From: Brevibacterium siliguriense
Lineage (GTDB): Bacteria; Actinomycetota; Actinomycetes; Actinomycetales; Brevibacteriaceae
Direction: 5' to 3'
Assembly (NCBI RefSeq): GCF_900105315.1
Contig: NZ_LT629766.1
Span: 3,658,001 to 3,722,000, forward strand
Length of the DNA stretch: 64,000 bases
Below the pieces are notes generated by a model that ran no database searches, had not been told where the DNA came from, and saw only the letters and a list, made by a program, of their open reading frames with translations. Numbering within the stretch: the first letter of the stretch is position 1; each line of letters starts with the position of its first letter. Shown here one piece after another: positions 17,306-24,550 of this stretch. Made by a program: the position numbers and the translations under genes.

Positions 17306-18075
17306 GTGATGACTCCCAACTCTCCGTAGTCGGCGTGGACGGTGTCGCCGGGGTGGACCCACATGGGGCGGGTGAACGATCCGGCGAGCACGGTCTCTCC
17401 GGCCTGCAGCACATCGCCGTGTTCGGCGAGCTTGTTCGCCAACCACACGATTCCGCGGGCCGGATGATCGAGCACGGCGGCGGCGACACCGGAGTCCTCG
17501 ATCGTCTCATTGCGATAGAGCAGGGCATTCACCCGGCGCAGATCGACGGCATCGACAGCGACCGGGCGACCGCCGAGGACCATCGCGCCCAGTGCCGCAT
17601 TGTCCGAGATGGTGTCGACGATCGTGCGGCCTTCCATCTCGATGCGAGAGGACAGGACCTCAAGTGCGGGGACGACGTACTCGGTAGCGCGGAGGACGTC
17701 GAAGAGACTGACATCGGGTCCGCGCAGTTCGTCTCGCAGCACGAAGGCGAGTTCGACCTCGATGCGCACGCCCGAATACTGCGAATGATCGATCACGGAC
17801 CCGGTGTCATACACCTGGTCAGCGAAGATCGCCCCGTAGTCGGGTTCGGTGATCCCGGTGGCCTGCTGCATCGGCTTCGAGGTCAGACCGATCTTGTGAC
17901 CATAGAGCCGACGGCCGGCGGCTTCACCGCGGCGGCGCCATTCGTTCTGCACCGCATAGGAGTCCTCGACCGTCATGTCCGGAAACTTCGCGGTGAGCAG
18001 ACCGATCTTCGATCGCGTCCGCTCCGCTTGAGCGAGATCGTCGGCGATGGCCGCGATCGTTGCCTCATCGAGCAT
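17290..18075 (-). CDS. hpaH: 2-oxo-hept-4-ene-1,7-dioate hydratase
   Basis: 261 residues. Hydrates 2-oxohept-4-ene-1,7-dioate (OHED) before the HpaI aldolase step. The FAH-like fold of HpaH/MhpD enzymes is recognised from GHKIGLTSKPMQ, the metal-binding EVELAFVL with both glutamates, ALEVLSSRI, TISDNAALGAMVLGG and AGSFTRPMWVHPGDT. The start ATG at 18075 gives MLDEATIAAIADD, a normal family start. It sits 11 bases after hpaD and overlaps hpaI, in line with one transcript. Confidence 0.94.
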   Translation of the reverse strand: MLDEATIAAIADDLAQAERTRSKIGLLTAKFPDMTVEDSYAVQNEWRRRGEAAGRRLYGHKIGLTSKPMQQATGITEPDYGAIFADQVYDTGSVIDHSQYSGVRIEVELAFVLRDELRGPDVSLFDVLRATEYVVPALEVLSSRIEMEGRTIVDTISDNAALGAMVLGGRPVAVDAVDLRRVNALLYRNETIEDSGVAAAVLDHPARGIVWLANKLAEHGDVLQAGETVLAGSFTRPMWVHPGDTVHADYGELGVITCRFE

Positions 18076-18086
18076 GTGGATTCCTT

Positions 18087-19223
18087 TCAGAGCTGGTTGC
18101 CCAGCTTGCCCTCATTCTCATCCGCGCGGGTGTAGGAGAACCCGTCGGCACCGATCGTCACGGCCATCTCCGAATCGTCCGTGCGGGCATGCACGGGCTG
18201 CGGGTTGCCGTCGAGATCGAGGACGAGGGAGGCGTCTGTGTACCAGGACGGCACGACAGGATTGCCCCACCAGTCGCGGCGCTGATTGTCGTGGACATCC
18301 CAGGTGATGACCGGGTTGTCCGGATCGCCGGTGTAATAGTCCTGCGTGTACACCTCGACACGGTGGCCGTCGGGGTCGCGAAGGTACAGGTAGAACGCAT
18401 TCGAGACTCCATGGCGGCCGGGTCCGCGCTCGATCGAATCGGACCGGCGCAAGGCACCGAGCTTGTCGCAGATGGCCAGGATGTTGTGCTTCTCATGCGT
18501 GGCGAAGCAGACATGGTGCATGCGCGGTCCGTCACCGCCGGTCATCGCCGTGTCGTGGACGGTGGCCTTGCGGCGCATCCATGCGGCATAGACCGTTCCC
18601 TCCTCGTCCTGGATGTCCTCCGTGACACGGAAGCCGAGGTCCTGCATGTACTTCACCGCCCGCGGCACATCCGGGGTGACCTGGTTGAAGTGGTCGAGAC
18701 GGACGAGTTCGCCGGGGATGTGCAGGTCATAGCGCCACGACATGCGTTCGACGTGGTCTGCCTGGTAGAAGAACTCGTACGGGAAGCCCAGCGGGTCGAC
18801 CACCCGCACGGAGTCGCCCACACCCTTGACGAAGCCGTCGGGATTGCGACGGACATCGCAGCCGAGTTCGGTGTAGAAGGCCACGGCCTTGTCGAGCTCT
18901 TCCGGGCTGCGCACCCGGTAGGAGAACGCGGCCACGGCAGCGACCTCACCCTTGCGCAGGACGAGATTGTGGTGGATGAACTCCTCCGTCGAGCGCAGGT
19001 AGAGAGTGTTCTCGTCCTCTTCGGTGACGTAGAGTCCGAGCACGTCGACGTAGAACTCCCGCGAGGCGGCGAGGTCGGTGACGACGAGTTCCATATAGGC
19101 ACACCGGAGGATGTCGGGCGGACTCGCCTGCGGAGTAGCGACCGGGTTGTCGGTAGCGATGGTCGTCTCCTGGCTGACGAAATAGCCGGCCGAGGTCCGG
19201 GTCATATCAGTGCGTTTCGTCAT
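18087..19223 (-). CDS. hpaD: Homoprotocatechuate (3,4-dihydroxyphenylacetate) 2,3-dioxygenase
   Basis: 378 residues. Extradiol cleavage of homoprotocatechuate to 5-carboxymethyl-2-hydroxymuconate semialdehyde. From memory it is closely similar along its length to the well-studied Brevibacterium fuscum enzyme. Metal ligands are present in RLDHFNQVTP (His), MHHVCFATHE (His) and GHRVEVYTQDYY (Glu); HNQRRDWWGNP and SWYTDASLVLD follow. The N-terminus is some 20 residues longer than the fuscum form. ATG at 19223 follows GAGG, which overlaps the hpaE stop; a second ATG at 19205 would shorten the extension. Two vicinal-oxygen-chelate domains are complete. Confidence 0.97.
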   Translation of the reverse strand: MTKRTDMTRTSAGYFVSQETTIATDNPVATPQASPPDILRCAYMELVVTDLAASREFYVDVLGLYVTEEDENTLYLRSTEEFIHHNLVLRKGEVAAVAAFSYRVRSPEELDKAVAFYTELGCDVRRNPDGFVKGVGDSVRVVDPLGFPYEFFYQADHVERMSWRYDLHIPGELVRLDHFNQVTPDVPRAVKYMQDLGFRVTEDIQDEEGTVYAAWMRRKATVHDTAMTGGDGPRMHHVCFATHEKHNILAICDKLGALRRSDSIERGPGRHGVSNAFYLYLRDPDGHRVEVYTQDYYTGDPDNPVITWDVHDNQRRDWWGNPVVPSWYTDASLVLDLDGNPQPVHARTDDSEMAVTIGADGFSYTRADENEGKLGNQL

Positions 19224-19230
19224 GGCTGCC

Positions 19231-20736
19231 TCACTGCTTTCCGAAGACGGGGTTGTGGACCTCGCCGAGGTTGATGTGCACGGACTGCTGCTCCGTGTAG
19301 AAGTCGATCGACCGGTAGCCGCCCTCGTGGCCGAGGCCCGAGGCCTTGACACCGCCGAAAGGGGTGCGCAGGTCGCGGACGTTGTTCGAGTTCAGCCACA
19401 CCATTCCCGACTCCACAGCCTGGGAGAAGTTGTGGGCGCGCTTGAGGTCCGAGGTCCAGATATAGGCGGCCAGACCGTACTTCGTGTTGTTCGCCAACTC
19501 CAGGGCCTCCTCGTCGGAGGAGAACGGAGTGATCGCGACGACGGGCCCGAAGATCTCCTCCTGGAAGATCCGCGCGTCGGGCTTCACATCGGCGAACACG
19601 GTCGGCTGGACGAAGTTTCCGGTCTCGAAGCCCTCGGGACGTCCGCCGCCGGCGACGAGGCGGGCCTCGGACTTGCCGATCTCGACGTAGGACATGACCT
19701 TCTCATAGTGCTCGGGGTGAACGAGCGCGGCCACCTCGGTCGCGGGATCCGAGGGCAGACCGACCTTCACGCGCTTGGCCTGGGCGGCGTAGCGCTCGAC
19801 GAATTCGTCGTAGATCGATTCTTCGACGAGGATGCGCGAACCGGCGGTGCAGCGCTCCCCATTGAGGGAGAAGACACCGAAGATCGTGGCGTTGACGGCG
19901 GCATCGAGGTCCGCGTCGGCGAAGACGACGGCCGGGGACTTTCCGCCGAGCTCCATCGACAGACCCTTGAGCCAGGGTGCGGCATTGGCGAAGATCGTCT
20001 GTCCGGTGCTCGATTCGCCGGTGAAGGAGATGAGCGGAACATCGGGGTGCTTGACAAGCGAATCGCCGGCGAAGCCCTCCTCACCGAAGCCGTTGACCAT
20101 GTTGAAGACACCGGTGGGCAGTCCGGCCTCTTCGAAGATGCCCGGCCACAGGGAGGCAGAGAGCGGGGTGAACTCGGCGGGCTTGAGTACAACGGTGTTG
20201 CCGGTCGCGATCGCCGGTCCCAGCTTCCAGGATTCAAGCATGAACGGGGTGTTCCACGGAGTGATGAGTCCGGCCACGCCGATCGGCTTGCGGTTGACGT
20301 AGTTCGCCTGGCGGCCGGGAACCTTGAAGGCATCGTCGACCTGGGCGACGATGAGGTCGGCGAAGAAGCGGAAGTTCTCCGCTGCACGTGCCGCCTGGCC
20401 CTTGGCCTGGGTGATCGGCAGACCGGAGTCGAAGGACTCCATCGCGGCGAGTTCGTCCTTGCGAGACTCGACGATGTCGGCGATGTTATTGAGGATGCGG
20501 GCACGTTCACGCGGCAGCATCTTCGGCCACGGGCCCTCGTCGAACGCCTTCTTCGCCGAGGCGACAGCGGCTTCGATATCGGCCTTCTTCCCCGAGGCGG
20601 CCTTGATGTAGGGCTCGTTCGTCACCGGGTTGAGGACGTCGAACTCGTCTCCGTCGATGGAATCGACGAATTCTCCGTTGATGTAGTGGCGGATCTTCTC
20701 CGGTATGTCTGCCGGTGGGGTGGTGGACTGTGTCAT
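19231..20736 (-). CDS. hpaE: 5-carboxymethyl-2-hydroxymuconate semialdehyde dehydrogenase
   Basis: 501 residues, NAD-dependent aldehyde dehydrogenase. Visible are the cofactor segment GLITPWNTPFML, KPAEFTPLSA, SFTGESSTGQ, the general base in MELGGKSPA, and the catalytic cysteine in NGERCTAGSRI; EEIFGPVVAITPF and SNNVRDLRTPFGGVKASG complete the family pattern. It oxidises the ring-cleavage product of HpaD. The ATG overlaps the stop of the GntR gene (ATGA), and its own stop lies eight bases before hpaD. The assignment rests on sequence type plus operon position. Confidence 0.95.
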   Translation of the reverse strand: MTQSTTPPADIPEKIRHYINGEFVDSIDGDEFDVLNPVTNEPYIKAASGKKADIEAAVASAKKAFDEGPWPKMLPRERARILNNIADIVESRKDELAAMESFDSGLPITQAKGQAARAAENFRFFADLIVAQVDDAFKVPGRQANYVNRKPIGVAGLITPWNTPFMLESWKLGPAIATGNTVVLKPAEFTPLSASLWPGIFEEAGLPTGVFNMVNGFGEEGFAGDSLVKHPDVPLISFTGESSTGQTIFANAAPWLKGLSMELGGKSPAVVFADADLDAAVNATIFGVFSLNGERCTAGSRILVEESIYDEFVERYAAQAKRVKVGLPSDPATEVAALVHPEHYEKVMSYVEIGKSEARLVAGGGRPEGFETGNFVQPTVFADVKPDARIFQEEIFGPVVAITPFSSDEEALELANNTKYGLAAYIWTSDLKRAHNFSQAVESGMVWLNSNNVRDLRTPFGGVKASGLGHEGGYRSIDFYTEQQSVHINLGEVHNPVFGKQ

Positions 20737-21437
20737 GAATTGTCCTTTCTTGAATCAGTGTTCAGATCTGTGGTCGCGGCGGCGGTGGACTGGGCGTTCT
20801 GGAAGCTGTGCAGTGTGGCCGAACGGTGCTCGCGCACAGCCCGTTCGACTTCCTGCGCCGAGGCACGGGCCCGGATGAGGGCGACTATGCGAGAGTGCTC
20901 CTCCACCGATTCCAACGCCCGCTCGGGGACGAAGGAGAACGTCGAATCCCGCAGGTGGTTGAGTCGGTCCCATTCGAGTTCGACGAGGGTGCACAGCCGC
21001 TCGTTCGGGCAGCGCCGATAGAGCGTTTCGTGGAACTCGTGGTTGAGCCGGGTGAACTCGGCCGGTTCGAAATCATCGAGCAGCGCCCGCATCCGATCGT
21101 TGATCTGCTCCGCCGCATCGAGATCTTCAGCGCCGAGGCGGCTCTGGGCTTGGGCGACGGCCGCGGCCTCGAGGATCGCGACCGTTTCCATCGACTGAGT
21201 GTAGGACCCCTGATCGACCATGGCCACGCGGGCCCCGATATTGCGTTCGAAGGTCACGAGTCCGTCGGCTTCCAGCCGGCGGATGGCCTCGCGCACCGGC
21301 ACCACGGAGGTGTCGAGTTCGAGTGCGATCTGCGCGAGCACGAGCTTGTGCCCGGGCTGGTACGTCTGGTCGGCTACGCGCTCGCGGATCCACCGATATG
21401 CGATCTCGGCCTTGCTCAGCGAGGCGGTGACGGTCAC
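20733..21437 (-). CDS. GntR-family (FCD subgroup) regulator of the hpa genes
   Basis: 234 residues. The N-terminal winged helix shows AYRWIRERVADQTYQPGHKL, the recognition helix SVVPVREAIRRLEADGLV and the wing FERNIGARVA. The all-helical FCD ligand domain follows (metal-site residues in LNHEFHETLY and EEHSRIVALI). I chose GTG at 21437 because GGAAGG precedes it and it overlaps the stop of the fusion gene (GTGA); a longer reading to 21473 is possible. Both ends overlap neighbours by four bases, so it is translated within the operon. It probably binds the 14-base word found before the fusion gene and before the FAD monooxygenase. Ligand may be a pathway intermediate. Confidence 0.9.
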   Translation of the reverse strand: MTVTASLSKAEIAYRWIRERVADQTYQPGHKLVLAQIALELDTSVVPVREAIRRLEADGLVTFERNIGARVAMVDQGSYTQSMETVAILEAAAVAQAQSRLGAEDLDAAEQINDRMRALLDDFEPAEFTRLNHEFHETLYRRCPNERLCTLVELEWDRLNHLRDSTFSFVPERALESVEEHSRIVALIRARASAQEVERAVREHRSATLHSFQNAQSTAAATTDLNTDSRKDNS

Positions 21438-22924
21438 CGGGAGGCCTTCCACTCGTCGAACTTCGTCTTCCATTCGCCCTTCGGCGGGAAGAGTCCTTCG
21501 ACCGGATTGCCGGCGGCTACCTGTTCGGCCACCCAGCCGTCCTCGACCTCCTTGGCCAATGCCGCGTCGACGACTTCTTCGACGAGGTCACTTGGAATGA
21601 CGATGGCTCCGTCATCGTCGGCGACGATGACATCGCCGGGCAGAACGGTGGCGTTTCCACAGGCCACGGCCACGTCCGATTCCCATGGGACGTGACGGCG
21701 GCCGAGCACCGCGGGGTTCTTCGCGGTGGCGAAGACGGGCAGGATGCCGGCGACCTCGGCGGAGTCGCGGACTCCCCCGTCGGTGATGACTCCCGCGGCG
21801 CCGAGCGACTTCGCGCGCAGGGCGAGGATGTCGCCGAGGGTGCCCGAACCGGATTCGCCGCGGGCTTCGATGACGATGACCTCACCGGGGCGGATGGAGT
21901 CGAATGCCTGCTTCTGCGCGTTGTACCCACCGCCGTGGGTTTTGAAGAGGTCTTCGCGGTTGGGCACGAAGCGCAGGGTCTTCGCGGTGCCGACGATCTT
22001 CGCGCCCGGCTTCAGTGGGGCCACGCCTTCGATGACGACGTTATTGAGCCCGCGGGCGCGCAGCTGAGCGGACAGTCCGGCGGTCGGTGCTTCGGTGAGT
22101 TTGGCGATGAGGCCAGCGTCGAGTCCGGTCGCCGACGTGCCATCGGCGCTTCCTGCCGGTGCCAGACCGGCGGCTTCGCGTGAGCCCCAGGCATCTACCG
22201 TCAAAGATTCGTTCACAGCGGGCAGGCTGCCAAGGGCTTCGTCGAAGTCGCCGGGACCTTCGACGACCGTGGTGGTGAGGCGACCGGAGCTCAGTTCCTC
22301 CCCATTCGCCGAGGCGGCCGTGACCTCGACCTCGACCGTGTCGCCGGGGACGACGACGGAAGAGCCGGCCGGGGTGCCGGTGAGGATGACATCACCGGGT
22401 TCGAGGGTCAGGTGCTGGCTGAGGTCCGCGACAATGCGCGGGAGAGTGAAGATGAGCTGATCGGCGCGTGTGCCGTCGTCCTGGACGACTTCGCCGTTGA
22501 CCCAGGTGCGCAGGCGCAGGGAGTCGGGAGCCGCCTCGGCGGCGGGGATGAGCTCGGGTCCCAGCGGGGTATAGCCGTCGCGGCTCTTCGAGCGCACGTT
22601 CGATCCCTTGTCCGGGGTCTTCATATCGTAGAGGCCGAAGTCGTTCGACGCGGTCACGCCTGCCACATAGGACCAGGCGTCGGCCTCGGTGACGTTGCGC
22701 GCGGAAGTGCCGATGACGATGGCGACCTCACCTTCGAAGGCGAGCAGCGAGGTGCCTGCGGGGCGCTCGATGGTCTGCCCGGAGGCTGCGACGGAGCTGG
22801 CGGCCTTGAGGAAGTAGGACGGCTGGGCGGGACGTTTTCCTCGCTGTGCGGCACGGGACTCGTAGGCCACATGAACGGCAATGATCTTGCCCGGACGGGC
22901 GGGAACACCTACAGGAGTCGACAT
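21434..22924 (-). CDS. Fusion of FAH-family (HpaG-like) enzyme and RraA-family aldolase/decarboxylase
   Basis: 496 residues in one uninterrupted frame. Residues about 1-235 are a fumarylacetoacetate hydrolase-family domain of the HpaG type: FEGEVAIVIGTSARNVTEA carries the metal-binding E-x-E, then YVAGVTASNDFGLYD, GPELIPAAE and GDVILTGTPAGSS. Residues about 270-480 are an RraA/HMG-aldolase-type domain: ITDGGVRDSAEVAG with the key Arg-Asp, and GDVIVADDDGAIVIP. In enteric bacteria HpaG consists of two FAH halves with decarboxylase and isomerase activity. Here the second half is replaced by RraA, a family with aldolase and oxo-acid decarboxylase activity. ATG at 22924 follows GAGGTG by eight bases. 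First gene of the operon. Confidence 0.88.
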   Translation of the reverse strand: MSTPVGVPARPGKIIAVHVAYESRAAQRGKRPAQPSYFLKAASSVAASGQTIERPAGTSLLAFEGEVAIVIGTSARNVTEADAWSYVAGVTASNDFGLYDMKTPDKGSNVRSKSRDGYTPLGPELIPAAEAAPDSLRLRTWVNGEVVQDDGTRADQLIFTLPRIVADLSQHLTLEPGDVILTGTPAGSSVVVPGDTVEVEVTAASANGEELSSGRLTTTVVEGPGDFDEALGSLPAVNESLTVDAWGSREAAGLAPAGSADGTSATGLDAGLIAKLTEAPTAGLSAQLRARGLNNVVIEGVAPLKPGAKIVGTAKTLRFVPNREDLFKTHGGGYNAQKQAFDSIRPGEVIVIEARGESGSGTLGDILALRAKSLGAAGVITDGGVRDSAEVAGILPVFATAKNPAVLGRRHVPWESDVAVACGNATVLPGDVIVADDDGAIVIPSDLVEEVVDAALAKEVEDGWVAEQVAAGNPVEGLFPPKGEWKTKFDEWKASR

Positions 22925-22957
22925 CGATCTCACACCTCATTTCGATTGGCTTCACCA

Positions 22958-22989
22958 CAGATCGTATATGATACGGTTCCGGAGGACAA
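22958..22989 (-). promoter_or_regulatory. hpa operon promoter with GntR operator
   Basis: On the minus strand TTGTCC (22989-22984) and TACGAT (22966-22961) form a -35/-10 pair with a 17-base spacer. The -10 lies in CAGATCGTATATGA (22958-22971, plus strand), part of the inverted repeat CGTAT-ATG-ATACG. The same 14 bases recur at 24487-24500. The form TCGTATATGA fits the near-palindromic sites of FCD-type GntR proteins. Confidence 0.6.
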
Positions 22990-23053
22990 GTAATCCAGGC
23001 CACAGAGAATGCGGCCGGACTGCACTGCAGACGCACGACAGGACACAGGAGTC

Positions 23054-24438
23054 ATGGCAGCACAGAAGCACACTCAGACCCGGGTGGCGTTCGCGACGAT
23101 CGTCGGCACGAGCATCGAGTGGTACGACTACTTCCTCTATGCGGCGGCCTCAGGGCTGATCTTCAACCAGCTCTTCTTCAGCCCGCTCGGATCGACGCTC
23201 TCGACCATGGTCGCCTTCGCGACGGTCGGAATCAGCTTCCTCTTCCGCCCCTGGGCGCCTTCCTCGCCGGACACTTCGGCGACAAGCTCGGCCGCCGGGT
23301 GGTCCTCATCATCACCCTCATCGCCATGGGTGCTGCAACAGCACTCATCGGCTTCCTGCCGACCTTCGAATCCGCCGGCGTCCTGGCACCGATCCTGCTC
23401 ATCGTCCTGCGCATCGTCCAGGGAATATCGGCGGGCGGAGAATGGGGCGGAGCCGTTCTGCTCGCCGTCGAGCACGCCGATGAGAAGTCACGCGGACTGC
23501 GCGGATCCTTCCCGCAGATCGGAGTGTCCATCGGACTCCTGCTGTCCTCCGGTGTGCTCGCCCTGATGACGTCGATAGCCCCCGGCGATGCCTTCCTCGA
23601 ATGGGGCTGGCGAGTGCCGTTCTTCCTCTCCATCGTGCTCGTCTTCATCGGCTACTGGATCCGCCGCGGAGTCGAGGAATCCCCCGTCTTCCACGAGATC
23701 GCCGAGCGCAAGGAGCAGGTGACGAACCCGCTGGGCACGCTCATCAAGGGCCACTGGCTGCTAGTCATCCTCGCGTCGCTCGTCTTCATGGGCAACAACG
23801 CCGCGGGATACATGACCACCGGCGGATACATCCAGAACTATGCCACGGATCCGGCCGGACCCATCGGCCTCGAGCGCGGTCCCGTGCTCTGGGCCGTCGC
23901 CGCCTCGGCGGTGTCCTGGCTGGTGGTGACGATCATCGCGGGCGCTGTCTCGGACAAGATCGGGCGTCGAAACACCTACATCCTCGGCTGGGTGCTTCTG
24001 CTCGTCGGCATCTTCAGCCTGTTCCCGCTGGTCAACACCGGCTCGGTGGGCATGCTCCTGCTCGGGCTGGTCGTCCTCACAGTCGGCCTCGGCTTCACCT
24101 ACGGCCAGCAGCCGGCGATGTACGCCGAGCTGTTCCCCTCCAGCGTCCGCTTCTCCGGGGTCTCGGTCTCCTATGCGATCGGATCGATCCTCGGCGGCGC
24201 CTTCGCTCCGACGATCGCGAAGGCCCTTGTGTCGTCGACGGGAACGACCGCCTCGGTGGCGGTGTACCTGGGCGTCGTCGCCGTGCTCGCTCTCGTGGCG
24301 ACCCTGCTGCTGCGCGATCGCACCGGCATTCCGCTCGGTCCCGACCACGAGGACGAGCAGGCGGTGAGTCCGATCATCGGGATCGGCGCCCACCGGCCAC
24401 GGACGGAATCCGGCACCGAGGCGGCACCGCACGACTGA
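23054..24438 (+). pseudogene. MFS transporter (metabolite:H+ symporter type), interrupted by a frameshift
   Basis: The start ATG at 23054 (after CAGGAG) opens a frame reading TRVAFATIVGTSIEWYDYF, the classic first helix of the MHS family (ProP/ShiA/KgtP type). After GISFLFRP the frame breaks. The continuation LGAFLAGHFGDKLGRRVVL lies one frame over, and the protein then runs intact to the stop at 24438. A run of four C at 23248-23251 has one base too few: with five the frame reads FRPLGAFLAG. Twelve helices would result, about 461 residues. It is divergent from the hpa operon and probably imports the aromatic acid. It may be a real null allele or an assembly error in a homopolymer. Confidence 0.85.
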
Positions 24439-24486
24439 CCTGCGACGACGGAGCGAATACGGTGACGGCCACCACCCCGAAAACAC

Positions 24487-24500
24487 CAGATCGTATATGA
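24487..24500. promoter_or_regulatory. Second GntR operator, before the FAD monooxygenase
   Basis: CAGATCGTATATGA repeats the 14 bases found in the hpa operon promoter. It lies 50 bases before the ATG of the monooxygenase gene and 48 bases after the transporter stop, so the monooxygenase appears to have its own promoter under the same regulator. Confidence 0.6.
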
Positions 24501-24550
24501 ACTGATAGCATTCGAGTATCACGACGACGTGTCAAGAACCGGAGGTTGAC

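Noticed and set aside
18060-21021. Long plus-strand frames opposite hpaD and hpaE
   Set aside because: Shadows of the hpa genes; translations show no family features.
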